A DNA stretch of 64,000 nt from Harmothoe impar (Eukaryota; Annelida; Polychaeta; Phyllodocida; Polynoidae), in assembly GCA_947462335.1 (NCBI GenBank), contig OX381718.1, positions 40,702,976 through 40,766,975 of the forward strand, in the 5' to 3' direction. Under the pieces are notes generated by a model that was not told where the DNA came from, ran no database searches, and saw nothing but the letters and a program-made list of their open reading frames with translations. The position numbers were made by a program, and so were the translations under genes. Every line of letters begins with the position of its first letter. Positions within the stretch are counted from its first letter, which is position 1. Shown in pieces: positions 46,939-56,458 of this stretch.

Positions 46939-47203
46939 TATATGAAGGGTTTGGATGCAAAACGACATAAATCCATCCAAGAATTGGAGCATATAGTGCA
47001 TTTTGTAAAGCCACCCTGGGGGCAATTTTAGTAATTTGGTGACAGATTGTACTGAGTAGACCCTAATGCCATGAAAAATTGTTAATCTTGGAAAAATAGT
47101 TAGTGGGTTATATCTAAGCATCCCTAACCAATCTTTTTGCCAGATTTTTGTCTCTTTTTTGAAAATGGCGCTTATGTCGTTTTGCATCCAAACTCTTCAT
47201 ATC
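46939..47203. repeat. TIR MITE, TATGAAGGGTTTGGATGC ends
   Basis: The left TATGAAGGGTTTGGATGC plus AAAACGACATAA and the right complement of TATGAAGAGTTTGGATGC plus AAAACGACATAA give arms of about 32 bp. It lies 400 bp upstream of the lectin gene's start codon. Confidence 0.85.
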
Positions 47204-47595
47204 TATACACCAAATGTAGGATAGGCCACCTTCATGTATTCAAAATTGATCTGTCCTGAATCATTCTCATATTTCCTCCCCATTATTTCTTTTATAATGG
47301 CAGCTTACATATCTGTCTTAGACTGAAGACACTGCTATTATATATATCTCATATCTAATATTGTCACATTGTAAACTGATTCTGACTCGTCTCAAGGATA
47401 TTTCTAGCCTCATTAAATATTAATCAAAACATGAATGGTGCCATAAATATGTTATATAATGTCCATTAGTATGGTATTGATTATACACTAAGTGACACCT
47501 GTTTGTGAAGGTTATTTTGATAGAAGGAACATTATGTAGGCATATGCCTTGTGGCAATGATGTACATTTATGGTATCACTGGATATTCTGTGAAA

Positions 47596-47659
47596 ATGTC
47601 ATGGATTATTATTGTGTTCCTTATATTGTGTCCAACTCTATCTCACACAACTGCTACAG
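47596..47659 (+). CDS. lectin gene exon 1: signal peptide
   Basis: ATG at 47596 opens MSWIIIVFLILCPTLSHTTA, a hydrophobic core with a short polar end, and runs straight into the donor G|GTGAGA. It ends in phase 1. No in-frame ATG nearby would give a better start. Confidence 0.85.
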
Positions 47660-50600
47660 GTGAGATTCAAATAATTATCTACACTCGCCTATGACGGTTT
47701 GTACTTAAGGCAATAATCTATATGTATTATGTGAGAGTCATCTGTTCCCTGACCCACCTAAAAGGTGACATAACTCCAAGGAGAGTTAGCAAGGAGAGTC
47801 ATGAAATCATGTTGCCTGAAGAAACCCCTTTACTCTTACATTATAGAGCAAATAGTAGAAGTGCCTGAAACAGGTATCCGCTATGTTGTTGTTTATGGTG
47901 ATCCAAGGTCAAAACAGGATGCTGATGACTACTGTAAGACTACGCACGGAACGCGACTAGCAAGTTTCTATGAGTATGCTTTCTCTTTTATGCTTGTACA
48001 CACATATTGACTTTTCTGAAGGCACGCTAAAGTCATCAAACTGTCTTCACTAGTTGATGCATTATACAATGAATATGCACCCTATGACCAAAACTGTCAG
48101 ACCCTTAGATTTTTTAAATAATATATGGGTGATATGTTCAACAGTGAATAAGGCTTGGGATATTATAATTTTTTCAGAATATGCCCTATGAAGCCTCTGA
48201 TTCATGAATAATTCATTATATAATTATCCTTGTTAAGAAATCGGTGGTTATGATTTGAATGAACTGCATTCGGCACATTATTTGAAATTGAAGTGGTGGT
48301 TTATTACTGTAATGTTATTGTATTTTTGTTTTTATTAGCTCCCGTATACGTGTCCTTACCTTTGGGGTTTTGTCCAGACTAGAGATGACCCAATTGCCAT
48401 GATCTTGGAGCAAATTGTACTTTTACTTATAAAATATATTCTGTCTTGTCAGTCTTGCTACAATGTTAGAACCCTGGAAAACGGCATGGGAAACATCACA
48501 ACCAGAGGGTGATTATACTTTATGGATTCATGGTACACATCCGTGGTCCCTTTTCCCATGGGTTGAATCCCCATGGATGTATTATAGTCTTGCAGACGAG
48601 GCTTCAGGTGATTGTTTTTTCAGCGTAAAACTTAATTTGCTTTCTGTCTCTGTTTCATCAGATAGATGTAAATTCTGACGTATATGAGTAACTGTCGTAT
48701 ATGCTCGGCTGACTTAGATGATTAGCAAAACATGAAGTGTACATTTTCTCCTATCTAAAGAAGAACAAAGGGAGGGGGGGGGGTGGAAAGAAAATTGGCC
48801 TGGTTCATATTGCTAAAATTGCAATTATTTGGACAGCATCTTTTGTGATGATGTACATATGAGCGTGATATTACATATGTATATACACACATTGTTAGGG
48901 TATGGTACAGGTGTATTATGTGATCGACAGATATCATGTCCGCATCATGGGAAAGGGACAGTGTAACTTTAGATCATTGTGTATGGGCCATGAGAGATTG
49001 CTAGCCGCTGATAAGCATCAAAAGATGTGAAAGAAAGCGTGAAAACCCTGTAATTTTGTCTCTAGATGGGGTACTTTATGTTCTGCCGATCATATTTTCC
49101 AGCCGATCACATATGTCAGGATTTAAACTGCATTGACTTGGTGAGAGTAAGCCTTTTTTTCAATCGTACATGCTACTCATATTCAACTTATCCAACTGGG
49201 CTATGGTCAGGTTGGGGCCGAGACTATTTCATACTTATATTTACATAATATGGCTTATTTACTACATTATCAAACATCAATAAGTGAAAATATAAAAGTC
49301 ATTTTGTTGGCCTTAATTTTATATTTGATTTCATCCTATGGGTTCATTTTTATTAGCAGATTTAACAAAAAATTAGCAAACTGATTTTACTAAACATTTA
49401 CTGAAGGAAAATATGGCTGTGTGCCATGAAGTTGGGCCAATGTTTTCGTCTATGACCGGGTGCCATCTCTGACCAGGTGCCGCCTATGACCAGGTGCCGT
49501 CCATGACCGGCTAGCAAGGAAGCATACATCTTTAACTATAAAACGGTATACATTAATGTAGAGCTTAGTAAAACCTTATAAAAATTGTAAAAAAACTATT
49601 TATTCCTCCAAACAACTTTTTTAGAAAGCCGGTCATAGACGACACTCGGTCATAGAGGTCACCTGGTCATAGATGGCACCCGGTCATAGACAAACACATT
49701 GGCCCAAGTTCGTGAGACACAGCCATATGTAGATAAAGCCATTTCTTAGATAATATTCCAATTTTAGTTATGAAAAAGGGTACATACATAAATTATAGAC
49801 CTCTGCTTTCTATAGTGGCATCAGAATTATGCATTTTGGCATGGAAATATGTGAAAAGTGACAATAAATGAGTGTACCAAGTTCTTGGTACACCCTGTGT
49901 TCTGGGGACTGTCATTCAATCAGTCAAAAGGGCGTACTAAGAAACTGGTCAGTCTCCAACCTGATGGTAAAAGGGGTAAATGATGTTGATGATTTAATAT
50001 CTGCATAATGAATCATGCCCTTGGTTGCCATGATGCACGCATGTAGCCCTGACGAGTTACTTGCTGGATTCATGCATCATGCCGACCCTATGGGGTTGAT
50101 ATCCTCTATAAAGTTCAGCATGGTGAACCAATGCAGCCCTTGTAAGTCATTCGCCAGGGCTGCATTGGTGCATATTGATGACAAATGACAGTTTAGCAGC
50201 AAGCCGTCTTTAATAGGGTTAATTGGATTTCAACTTTAACACTTTTTTACATGTTATATCGTCGTTATCATTGTGTTCGTTATTGTTTGCCTATGAATAA
50301 GTACCAGTCCAATCAACATTTCTTAATGGGGCCCATATTTGTTTTTACTTGGGCAAGCTAATTTGCCAACCCTGGGTTTCTGTCCTCTTTGTCCAGGGCT
50401 ACCAGTGGGAACCCAGGTGGGTCAGGCCAGATTCAAAGTGCCCAGCCCTAGCCCAGATTTAGCACATGCTATAAAATTGTACAATAAATCATAATTTCTG
50501 GAGGGATATCAGATGTCAGTATGTTTCAAAATATTTACAATGTATTCATGAAAAAAAAAGAGTTTTTGTGCACTGCCCCATCTGGGCTCCCACTGGTAGC

Positions 50601-53600
50601 CCTGGACAAAAAGGACCATACCCCAGATATGGGCAAGCCCAACTGGCCCAAGTAAAACACATATTGGCTCCAGGGACCAATGTTGACTGGGAGGGTATTT
50701 CATTTCTTTTCTAGATGCTCCTTATTGTGTTGCCATGGGATTAGTTTGGATCTTAGGATATGCACCTGCAATCTGGTGGCACTCGTGCGACAACCTGTTT
50801 GACTTTATTTGTACTGCTCCATTGGGTAAGTAATCTTCTATTTCATATGAACCCGAATAGTCTGGAGGTTGTGAGCAAGGACCTCGCAGCGAACAACGTA
50901 CGGAGGGTTTTTGGTGATTCTAGCTCGTGAGACCCAACTGAACAAAATCCCACACGGTGCCAAGCTGGCACCGCCGGGGAAATTCCGTAAAAGACGTTTT
51001 TCCAAAATGGCCCCTGGGAAAATGAGGACATTTAGAAAAATGGATATTCATGCTGTTTGTAGGTCTAGAATTTTGATTTCAACACCGAAGGATATGTTTA
51101 CAAGGTCATACGTTCATAATCTGTCCATATGAGAGTGATTCAAGGTCAAGGTCAAGGTCAATATAAAGGTAATATTTCTCAAGGTCAAGGTCATGTTACT
51201 GATAAGCTTACTTTTTACCTTACATTTACATGTACATTTGGCTGTGGTATAGTTTTCACATGAGCACTTGATCAGCTTTAGAATGTACTGAGGAGCTGGC
51301 AGTGTGTTCTTAGGGGTCATAACAGGCATCAGCATTTTATTCACTCTGTCTTTGGCCCAGCCATACTGCTCAGGATCCATCTTTGGGGGATCAAAATCCA
51401 GGCAATTAAGCCAGGTGCTGGCTTGGAAGTGTGCTCTTTGCACATCGAGTTTGAATGCCTTAAAGGTAGGTGGGAGAGACATCAGCTTCGGGGATGACAC
51501 TAAACTTGCTCTTCCTGTCTTTCCCTTCAATACTTTGAATCACAGAGAGGCTAGGTTGTTGACATCTGGATTGCCATAGCAGGCTGCCGTGAAGGTTGTT
51601 GCTTGCTTTATGATGTCTGGAATGTAGGCAGCTACATTCCCCAGTTAGTCCATTTGAGCTCCTGTTTGGATAACGTTAACCACCCTGGCCTTCCCAATGC
51701 CCCAGCACTGTGCTACAATGTCACATACTGACAATGAGTGTGCAGCAGGTAGCCTGGGTATTATTTGTTTGTGTTTCTGTACTGTAGCTTTAATGTCAAC
51801 ACATTTCCTGTTCTTTGATGTTTCTTCCATGACTATGCAGCAAGTTAAGCTATACTTGTTGTAATAGTAAAGGAGAAGCATGAACACATCAGTGTCATCA
51901 GCAATCACTTTGATGTTGCATGCTTCATTGCCATTGGTGATCCATAGAAGTTGCTGAATCATTATGATATCAGCTTCCTCGTGTGTGGTCCTCATGTCCG
52001 CTCTTTGAATGCAAAGACCATCAGTGAATTCAAAAGGATCACCATTCTGGCCTGTAACAAAGAGCTCTCGCTGACCTGTTTGAAGGTACACATTGGCCAT
52101 CTTCAGTTTCCTCTCGATATATTCAACAATATTGTCAATGTAAGCTTCTACAGTCCCATTTGATGGACAGTGAACAACCCACAACATGGCACAACCATCA
52201 ATGATGATATCTGTTGGTTTGGGAATATTCTCTGCAGGAACTTCCACTTTCAGGTTGGTCTTCAATGTCACCTTATTTGTTGGACTCCGCAAATCACCAG
52301 TTTCAGTGAACAGGGAGATTGGCACAGCTGCTAATTCATAGGATAGCACACCCTGTAAGTCTAGATCTCGACCTGAAGCCTGCAGGCCAACAACATGTGT
52401 ATAATAGTATATGGCACTGCTATAGTAGGTTTTTGGCAAGTTTATTCCAGCACCTGGCTTTGTAGCATGCATTGTTTTTACACATTTTGGTAGTGGTTTG
52501 TTAAAGCTGTCTTGCCAGCCCTTCACAAATTCAATCAGCATCTCCTCTCCCATAGCTACTGAATTGTCCACATTCACATCATAGACGATCCTTCCTGTCA
52601 CAACATGTACAATTCATGAAAATCCCATCGGTTAAAAGTAAATAATATTGACTAACTGACCTAGCGCATGACCTGGACCTTGCCATTGGTGTATTGTGAG
52701 CGATATCATCAGGATAGGAAAAGATTATAGTATTTTACCTTGAGAAATGTACCATTTAATATGGTTATGAAAATAGTATCTAGCATTATATACATGTCAT
52801 TTCTATCAAAAATACCAAAATTGGTGTATCAATCTTTGATTTGACCTTGACCTTAACCTTTTCTTTGACCTTGACCTTAAATCATTTGACCTTCCATATG
52901 CCTCTGATAATAATATCTAGCATTATATACTTGTTATTCAGTTGATTCTAATGAAAAATATCAGAAAATGAAGTTTGACCTCTAAATTGACCTTGACCTT
53001 GACCTTGAATCACTTTCATATGGACAGATTATGAATGTATGACCTTGTAAACATAATATCCTTTGGTGTTAAAATCAAATTCCCACGGGTGTCTTGCAGT
53101 AAATGGCACTTTTAGAAATTTCTTCAATGAACTTCCTCTGACCTTTAAACATGTAGAGCACACTGGGAACTACGTTTATAACCCAATATGTTGGCAAAGT
53201 AGGAGCCATTCTGTAAGAATTTCTTCATGCAACATTGAATCCCCCTGGTGTAGATCACAGCCAATATTTGACAAGTGCAGTTAGAATTGATGTTGGTCCA
53301 ACATCAGAAATATTATGATGGCCCTATAATGTCCCAACACTGGGCCAACACTGGGTCAATATCAGTAATATCAAGCATCGACCAGCTCTGGGCCAGTGGT
53401 CAATCCAGCGATGGCCCATTACCAAAATTGCTAGGGTGAGCGATCATTGTAATTTGTATGTTGAACCAATGTATACCCTTGCTAGCTGGGTGATAGCCTG
53501 AAATATCAGTTAGTAATACATATTGACATAGTGTGTACAATATACGATTATGGCGTGGGTGTTTCTTTTTTTTACAAATATAGTACCAGCTTTTTCCTCA

Positions 53601-56458
53601 AGAAAAATCAGCGTCATACAATATATATGGAACATTTCAAATTTCTAGTCAGTATGGCCGGCCCATGTGATGTTGATCAGAAGGAGGACTGTGGCTGGGA
53701 TGGCATCACAGAGGAAGAATGTAACAAGCGTGGCTGTTGTTTCCAATCGGGATCACCAGCCTGCTTTCAAAGCTCTGGTATATAAGTGCCTAATACTTGC
53801 AATGGTGCTATTTTCTTCATAAACTCTCCTAATACCCACATATGTGGCCAGGTGAGGGAAAACGTGCCTCCAGGGGGGATTTTTAGTACTGGTTTTGGCC
53901 ACTAGGGGGCAGTACATGGGTAAAACACTGAGAAATATACTAAAATATGCTTGAGACCAATTTTTCATGGGGAATCCAGTGATATGCTTAGAATTATTCC
54001 ATATCCACTGAAAACGTTCCATTTTTGGAATGCAAAAGGAACATTTGTTGCCATGGAAACATGGAAAATTGGCATATATGGCAATTTCTGGTTGCCATGG
54101 AAACACTCCATTATTCCAAATGGGAATTTTTTACCACAAATCTTTTTGAAAATTTCACAAGGAACTCAGACTTGAAAACAGACCTCAGAAATTCCCTCTA
54201 GAACCAATTTTATGATAAAAACATCAGATGTCTTTGGTTATTTTTCAACAAAACAGTATTTTTTACATTATTAGTATTCATAATGGGATATAGTGGATTT
54301 AGAGCTTATTTGCCATTTTCAGTTGTACACACCAACCTTGATTTGACAAGCAGTTACAGCAAAACTACTTGGGATATTTTAGCTCAAGATATCTCACTTT
54401 AAAGCCTGTAACATAAACTTTGAAAAGCCATATCCACCCTGGAGGCACATTTTCCCTCACCTGGCCACATATATAGGATTTTTATAATGTATTGGTGATT
54501 AGAACCCCACCCCTGAGTATTGCAAAGCTTGGGCCATTCCCTAAATTGACTTATAGGCCCTCGGCAAAATGTATTCACATTTTTAGCAACTGAGGGTTTA
54601 TGGATCTGTACAATTTGTAGATATAGTATGCATGTATTTTGCCCATTGCATTAGCAACACCATTTGATATCAAACACGGCCATACAAAGGTCTTCATTAC
54701 CATTTCATCTTTGGGGTAACTTGCTCAATTTATTATTGTGTACTGTAAATGACACCCTCATGATATGATATAGATCGACATTCTAACTTTAATAGACCTG
54801 TACTTAAATAACAAATAATCAATAATAAATACCATTTTGTCCTATTTAGAGTTGATAGATGGCTATTTCCGCTACCCCGGGATAATGTTGAGGACGGGAG
54901 GCATAACGCAGAGCTATGCCTCTCTCCAGGTGTGTAGTGACACCTGCATGACGGATGATGACTGCAAGGCCTTCATCTATAGAAGTACTGATGTTATAAA
55001 CCCCTGTGTGCACTCAACTGAGGGCATCTCTACAATACATGATGACAAAACAGGACAGGTTCACACCTACATCAAATGTAAGCTTTTTAAGCCATGGTCC
55101 GAGATTATTTGTATTATTTATTTTCTTTTTCTTTTACATACATATGCTATTCTGAGAGTCATTATGATAGGGAGAACCTATATGACATATCAAGGAATCT
55201 AAATATCAATAGAAGTGAATAAGGAAGAAAAATCGAGTTAGCTTTGAAATAAATACATGGGTGTTATCTAGCCTCTTTTGATTTATCTGTTCCTGTCAAG
55301 CACTCAAGGCTAAATCAAGGGGCAGGTACCAGCGAACCCAATAATGCCGTTATATATATAGGGGAATTATGCCTTTCAGTTTTCAAGATGAACTTTGAGT
55401 GTGGTCAGGTGGTGATGGCTACTGCAGGGACAGGTGATTTGCTGTCAGAGGAGAAGTCATTGTTTGATTGTGTCAATGATTGTGCACTCCTCACCACCTG
55501 TATGGGTCTACAATCGACACATAGCGAGACAAATGAAAACCCCTTATGTGACCTCTACAGTACAGCATTTGCAACGATTCTACCCACCTCATCCGCTGAT
55601 ACCTTGTATGATTACTACTGCAGAAAAGGTTAGAGACAAAATAATAATCATTAACTCACACTGATTATAATTATCGAGTTCTTATTGCGATATATACTTA
55701 GGATCATTGTCTTTCAGGTAAATGTTGTTTGTTAAGTTCTGCAAATTATGAGATTCAAAATTCAATCTTAATCAAGTAAAACATCAATTGAATCAAAACC
55801 TAAGTAATTCCTTGCATTGGCTACACATTGCAAATAGACTGGTAATCTGTTATAAATCCATACAAAAAGGTGCAAAGTAATATTAATATTAAATAAAAGA
55901 AATGTTGAAACAGGCAATACCTACCCTCATTTAATTACGAACCATCCTCATTTAGCCAATAACCATGAAAATTAATATTGATACTCTTCTTTAACAGGTG
56001 CAGCTGTCTTTGACATGGTTGACCAGCCAACAGCTGCTCTCGCTGACCTTCAGGATTCTGACCGTACACAATGTGTCTCTGGGTCTTCTTTAGGAAGCCC
56101 TCATCCTATGCTGAAACTCAGAATACCCTGGCCTCTGCCATCAGTCCTTTTCAATCCTGCCCCAACAAATATCTTGTTAATTGGAAATGAATCTATGGTG
56201 TGTGATATGGAAGGTTTTCCTAACTTAGGTCCATACACTGTTTTAGTTTATGCTAAGAAAAGGGGAAGAGGATCTGTTCTGTATCATGCCGACTTTGCTG
56301 GTTTGAGTAGGATATGTCCAGTTACATTTATAAACACTGTTAATGGACAGAAAGAATGTGTATTCCGATGTCAATGTAGTAACCAACTGTGTGACAACAT
56401 ATTTATAGCTGTACTAAGCAATTCCCTCGAACTGTGTTTGGTGTCTTGGGTCCCATAG
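47596..56458 (+). CDS. secreted mosaic lectin gene: CTLD-trefoil-PAN-PAN-C-terminal domain
   Basis: Eight exons: 47596-47659, 47847-47973, 48453-48607, 50715-50825, 53649-53777, 54850-55077, 55380-55628, 55998-56458. All seven introns have GT-AG ends, and the exons total 1524 bases with one open frame of 507 residues and a TAG stop. Module order: signal peptide 1-21, C-type-lectin domain 22-152, trefoil 153-195, PAN/apple-like 196-271 and 272-354, C-terminal cysteine-bearing domain 355-507. No membrane segment follows the signal, so it should be secreted. Such modules bind glycans or other extracellular ligands and are frequent in invertebrate mucosal and innate-immune proteins. That role is inference. 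I see no TATA box; AATAAA at 57950 is a distant polyadenylation candidate. I do not recognise an orthologue. Confidence 0.87.
47847..50825 (+). CDS. lectin gene exons 2-4: C-type-lectin-like domain
   Basis: Exon 2 gives YVVVYGDPRSKQDADDYC and HGTRLAS, the first half of a CTLD with cysteine 1. Exon 3 continues LWIHGTHPW, equivalent to the WIG core, and a Trp-rich loop. Exon 4 supplies YCVAMG and WWHSCDNLFDFIC, cysteines 2-4. The EPN/QPD and WND calcium-sugar motifs are absent (WHS replaces WND), so classical calcium-dependent sugar binding is unlikely. The intron between exons 2 and 3 is the only phase 2 intron of the gene. Confidence 0.85.
49411..49728. repeat. MITE in lectin intron 3, ATATGGCTGTGT ends
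   Basis: The ends ATATGGCTGTGTGCCATGAA and the complement of ATATGGCTGTGTCTCACGAA, each followed by TTGGGCCAATG and GTCTATGACCGGGTGCC, form arms of about 55 bp. Internal (T)CTATGACC(A/G)GGTGCC units repeat in opposite orientation on the two sides. Confidence 0.9.
50000..50224. repeat. hairpin MITE in lectin intron 3
   Basis: It contains ATGATGCACGCATGTAGCCCTGACGAG, GGATTCATGCATCATGCCGACC, then AACCAATGCAGCCC and CGCCAGGGCTGCATTGGTGCAT, and ends AATAGGGTTAATT. It carries the two-hairpin plan of the 33408 copy. Confidence 0.75.
50303..50694. repeat. MITE in lectin intron 3, CCAGTC(C)AATCAACAT ends
   Basis: About 115 bp at the left (TTTTACTTGGGC..., GTCCAGGGCTACCAGTGGGA) is matched by the inverted right end (GTTTTACTTGGGCC..., TCCAGGGCTACCAGTGGGAG). 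The long arms leave little unique centre. Confidence 0.88.
51070..53081 (-). mobile_element. TIR DNA transposon in lectin intron 4
   Basis: The left end (from 51070) and the inverted right end (to 53081) share about 95 bp: TTTGATTT(C/T)AACACC(G/A)AAGGATAT, GTTTACAAGGTCATAC, CATAATCTGTCCATATGA, then tandem AAGGTCA units. Weaker similarity continues outside this core by 30-50 bp, so true ends may be slightly farther out. The interior encodes the HEEAD-motif protein on the minus strand, antisense to the host gene. Superfamily not determined. Confidence 0.78.
51220..52601 (-). pseudogene. HEEAD-motif transposon protein, broken
   Basis: A long frame runs from 52601 with acidic-residue motifs THEEADIIMIQQLL and IKVIADDTDVFMLL, then LPAAHSLSVCD and a GIGKA motif. 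These resemble PIN/FEN1-like nuclease folds of an uncharacterised repetitive family in many invertebrates (from memory, not checked). The same frame continues past TAA at 51645 and TGA at 51540 into QRAHFQASTWL and a cysteine-rich tail CSCENYTTAKCTCKCK. Two nonsense codons and a lost N terminus mark it as a pseudogene. Confidence 0.7.
53649..53777 (+). CDS. lectin gene exon 5: trefoil (P-type) domain
   Basis: 43 codons with six cysteines in trefoil spacing: C-x7-C-GWDGITEEE-C-x4-CC-F...C-F. The CGW.GIT core and CCF are diagnostic. The canonical WCF near the end is ACF here. A symmetric 1-1 exon, so it can be inserted or skipped without frame change. Confidence 0.93.
53841..54470. repeat. TATGTG-family TIR element, copy 2, in lectin intron 5
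   Basis: The ends TATGTGGCCAGGTGAGGG and its exact complement continue as AAAA(C/T)GTGCCTCCAGGG on both sides. The conserved interior GGGGGATTTTTAGTACTGG and GGCCACTAGGGGGC is shared with copies 1 and 3. Confidence 0.92.
54850..55077 (+). CDS. lectin gene exon 6: PAN/apple-like domain 1
   Basis: 76 codons. SYASLQVCSDTCMTDDDCKAF matches the helix region of PAN/apple domains (C-xxx-C-xxxx-C-xAF), followed by a Cys before a beta stretch and the closing YIKC. Symmetric phase 1-1 exon. These domains usually mediate protein or glycan contacts. Confidence 0.75.
55380..55628 (+). CDS. lectin gene exon 7: PAN/apple-like domain 2
   Basis: 83 codons with six cysteines. FDCVNDCALLTTCMGLQ is the PAN helix and DYYC the closing strand. 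It diverges strongly from domain 1. The acceptor chosen is the TTTCAG ending at 55379, because the later AAG would bring an early stop. Confidence 0.75.
55998..56458 (+). CDS. lectin gene exon 8: C-terminal domain and stop
   Basis: 153 codons. Starts AAVFDMVDQPTAALADLQD and contains DRTQC, LKLRIPW, YTVLVYAKKRG, and cysteines ending in ELCLVSW before TAG. The ALADLQDSD...C opening and late C/W resemble discoidin/F5-8C-like or fucolectin-type galactose-binding domains that follow PAN or CTLD modules in invertebrate proteins. That homology is suggestive only. Confidence 0.7.

Noticed and set aside
49061..49150. Possible alternative last CTLD exon (TCTAG|ATGGGG...)
   Set aside because: In the phase required by exon 3 it reaches a stop after 23 codons and lacks the C...WWxxC...C pattern. 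The exon at 50715 fits fully.
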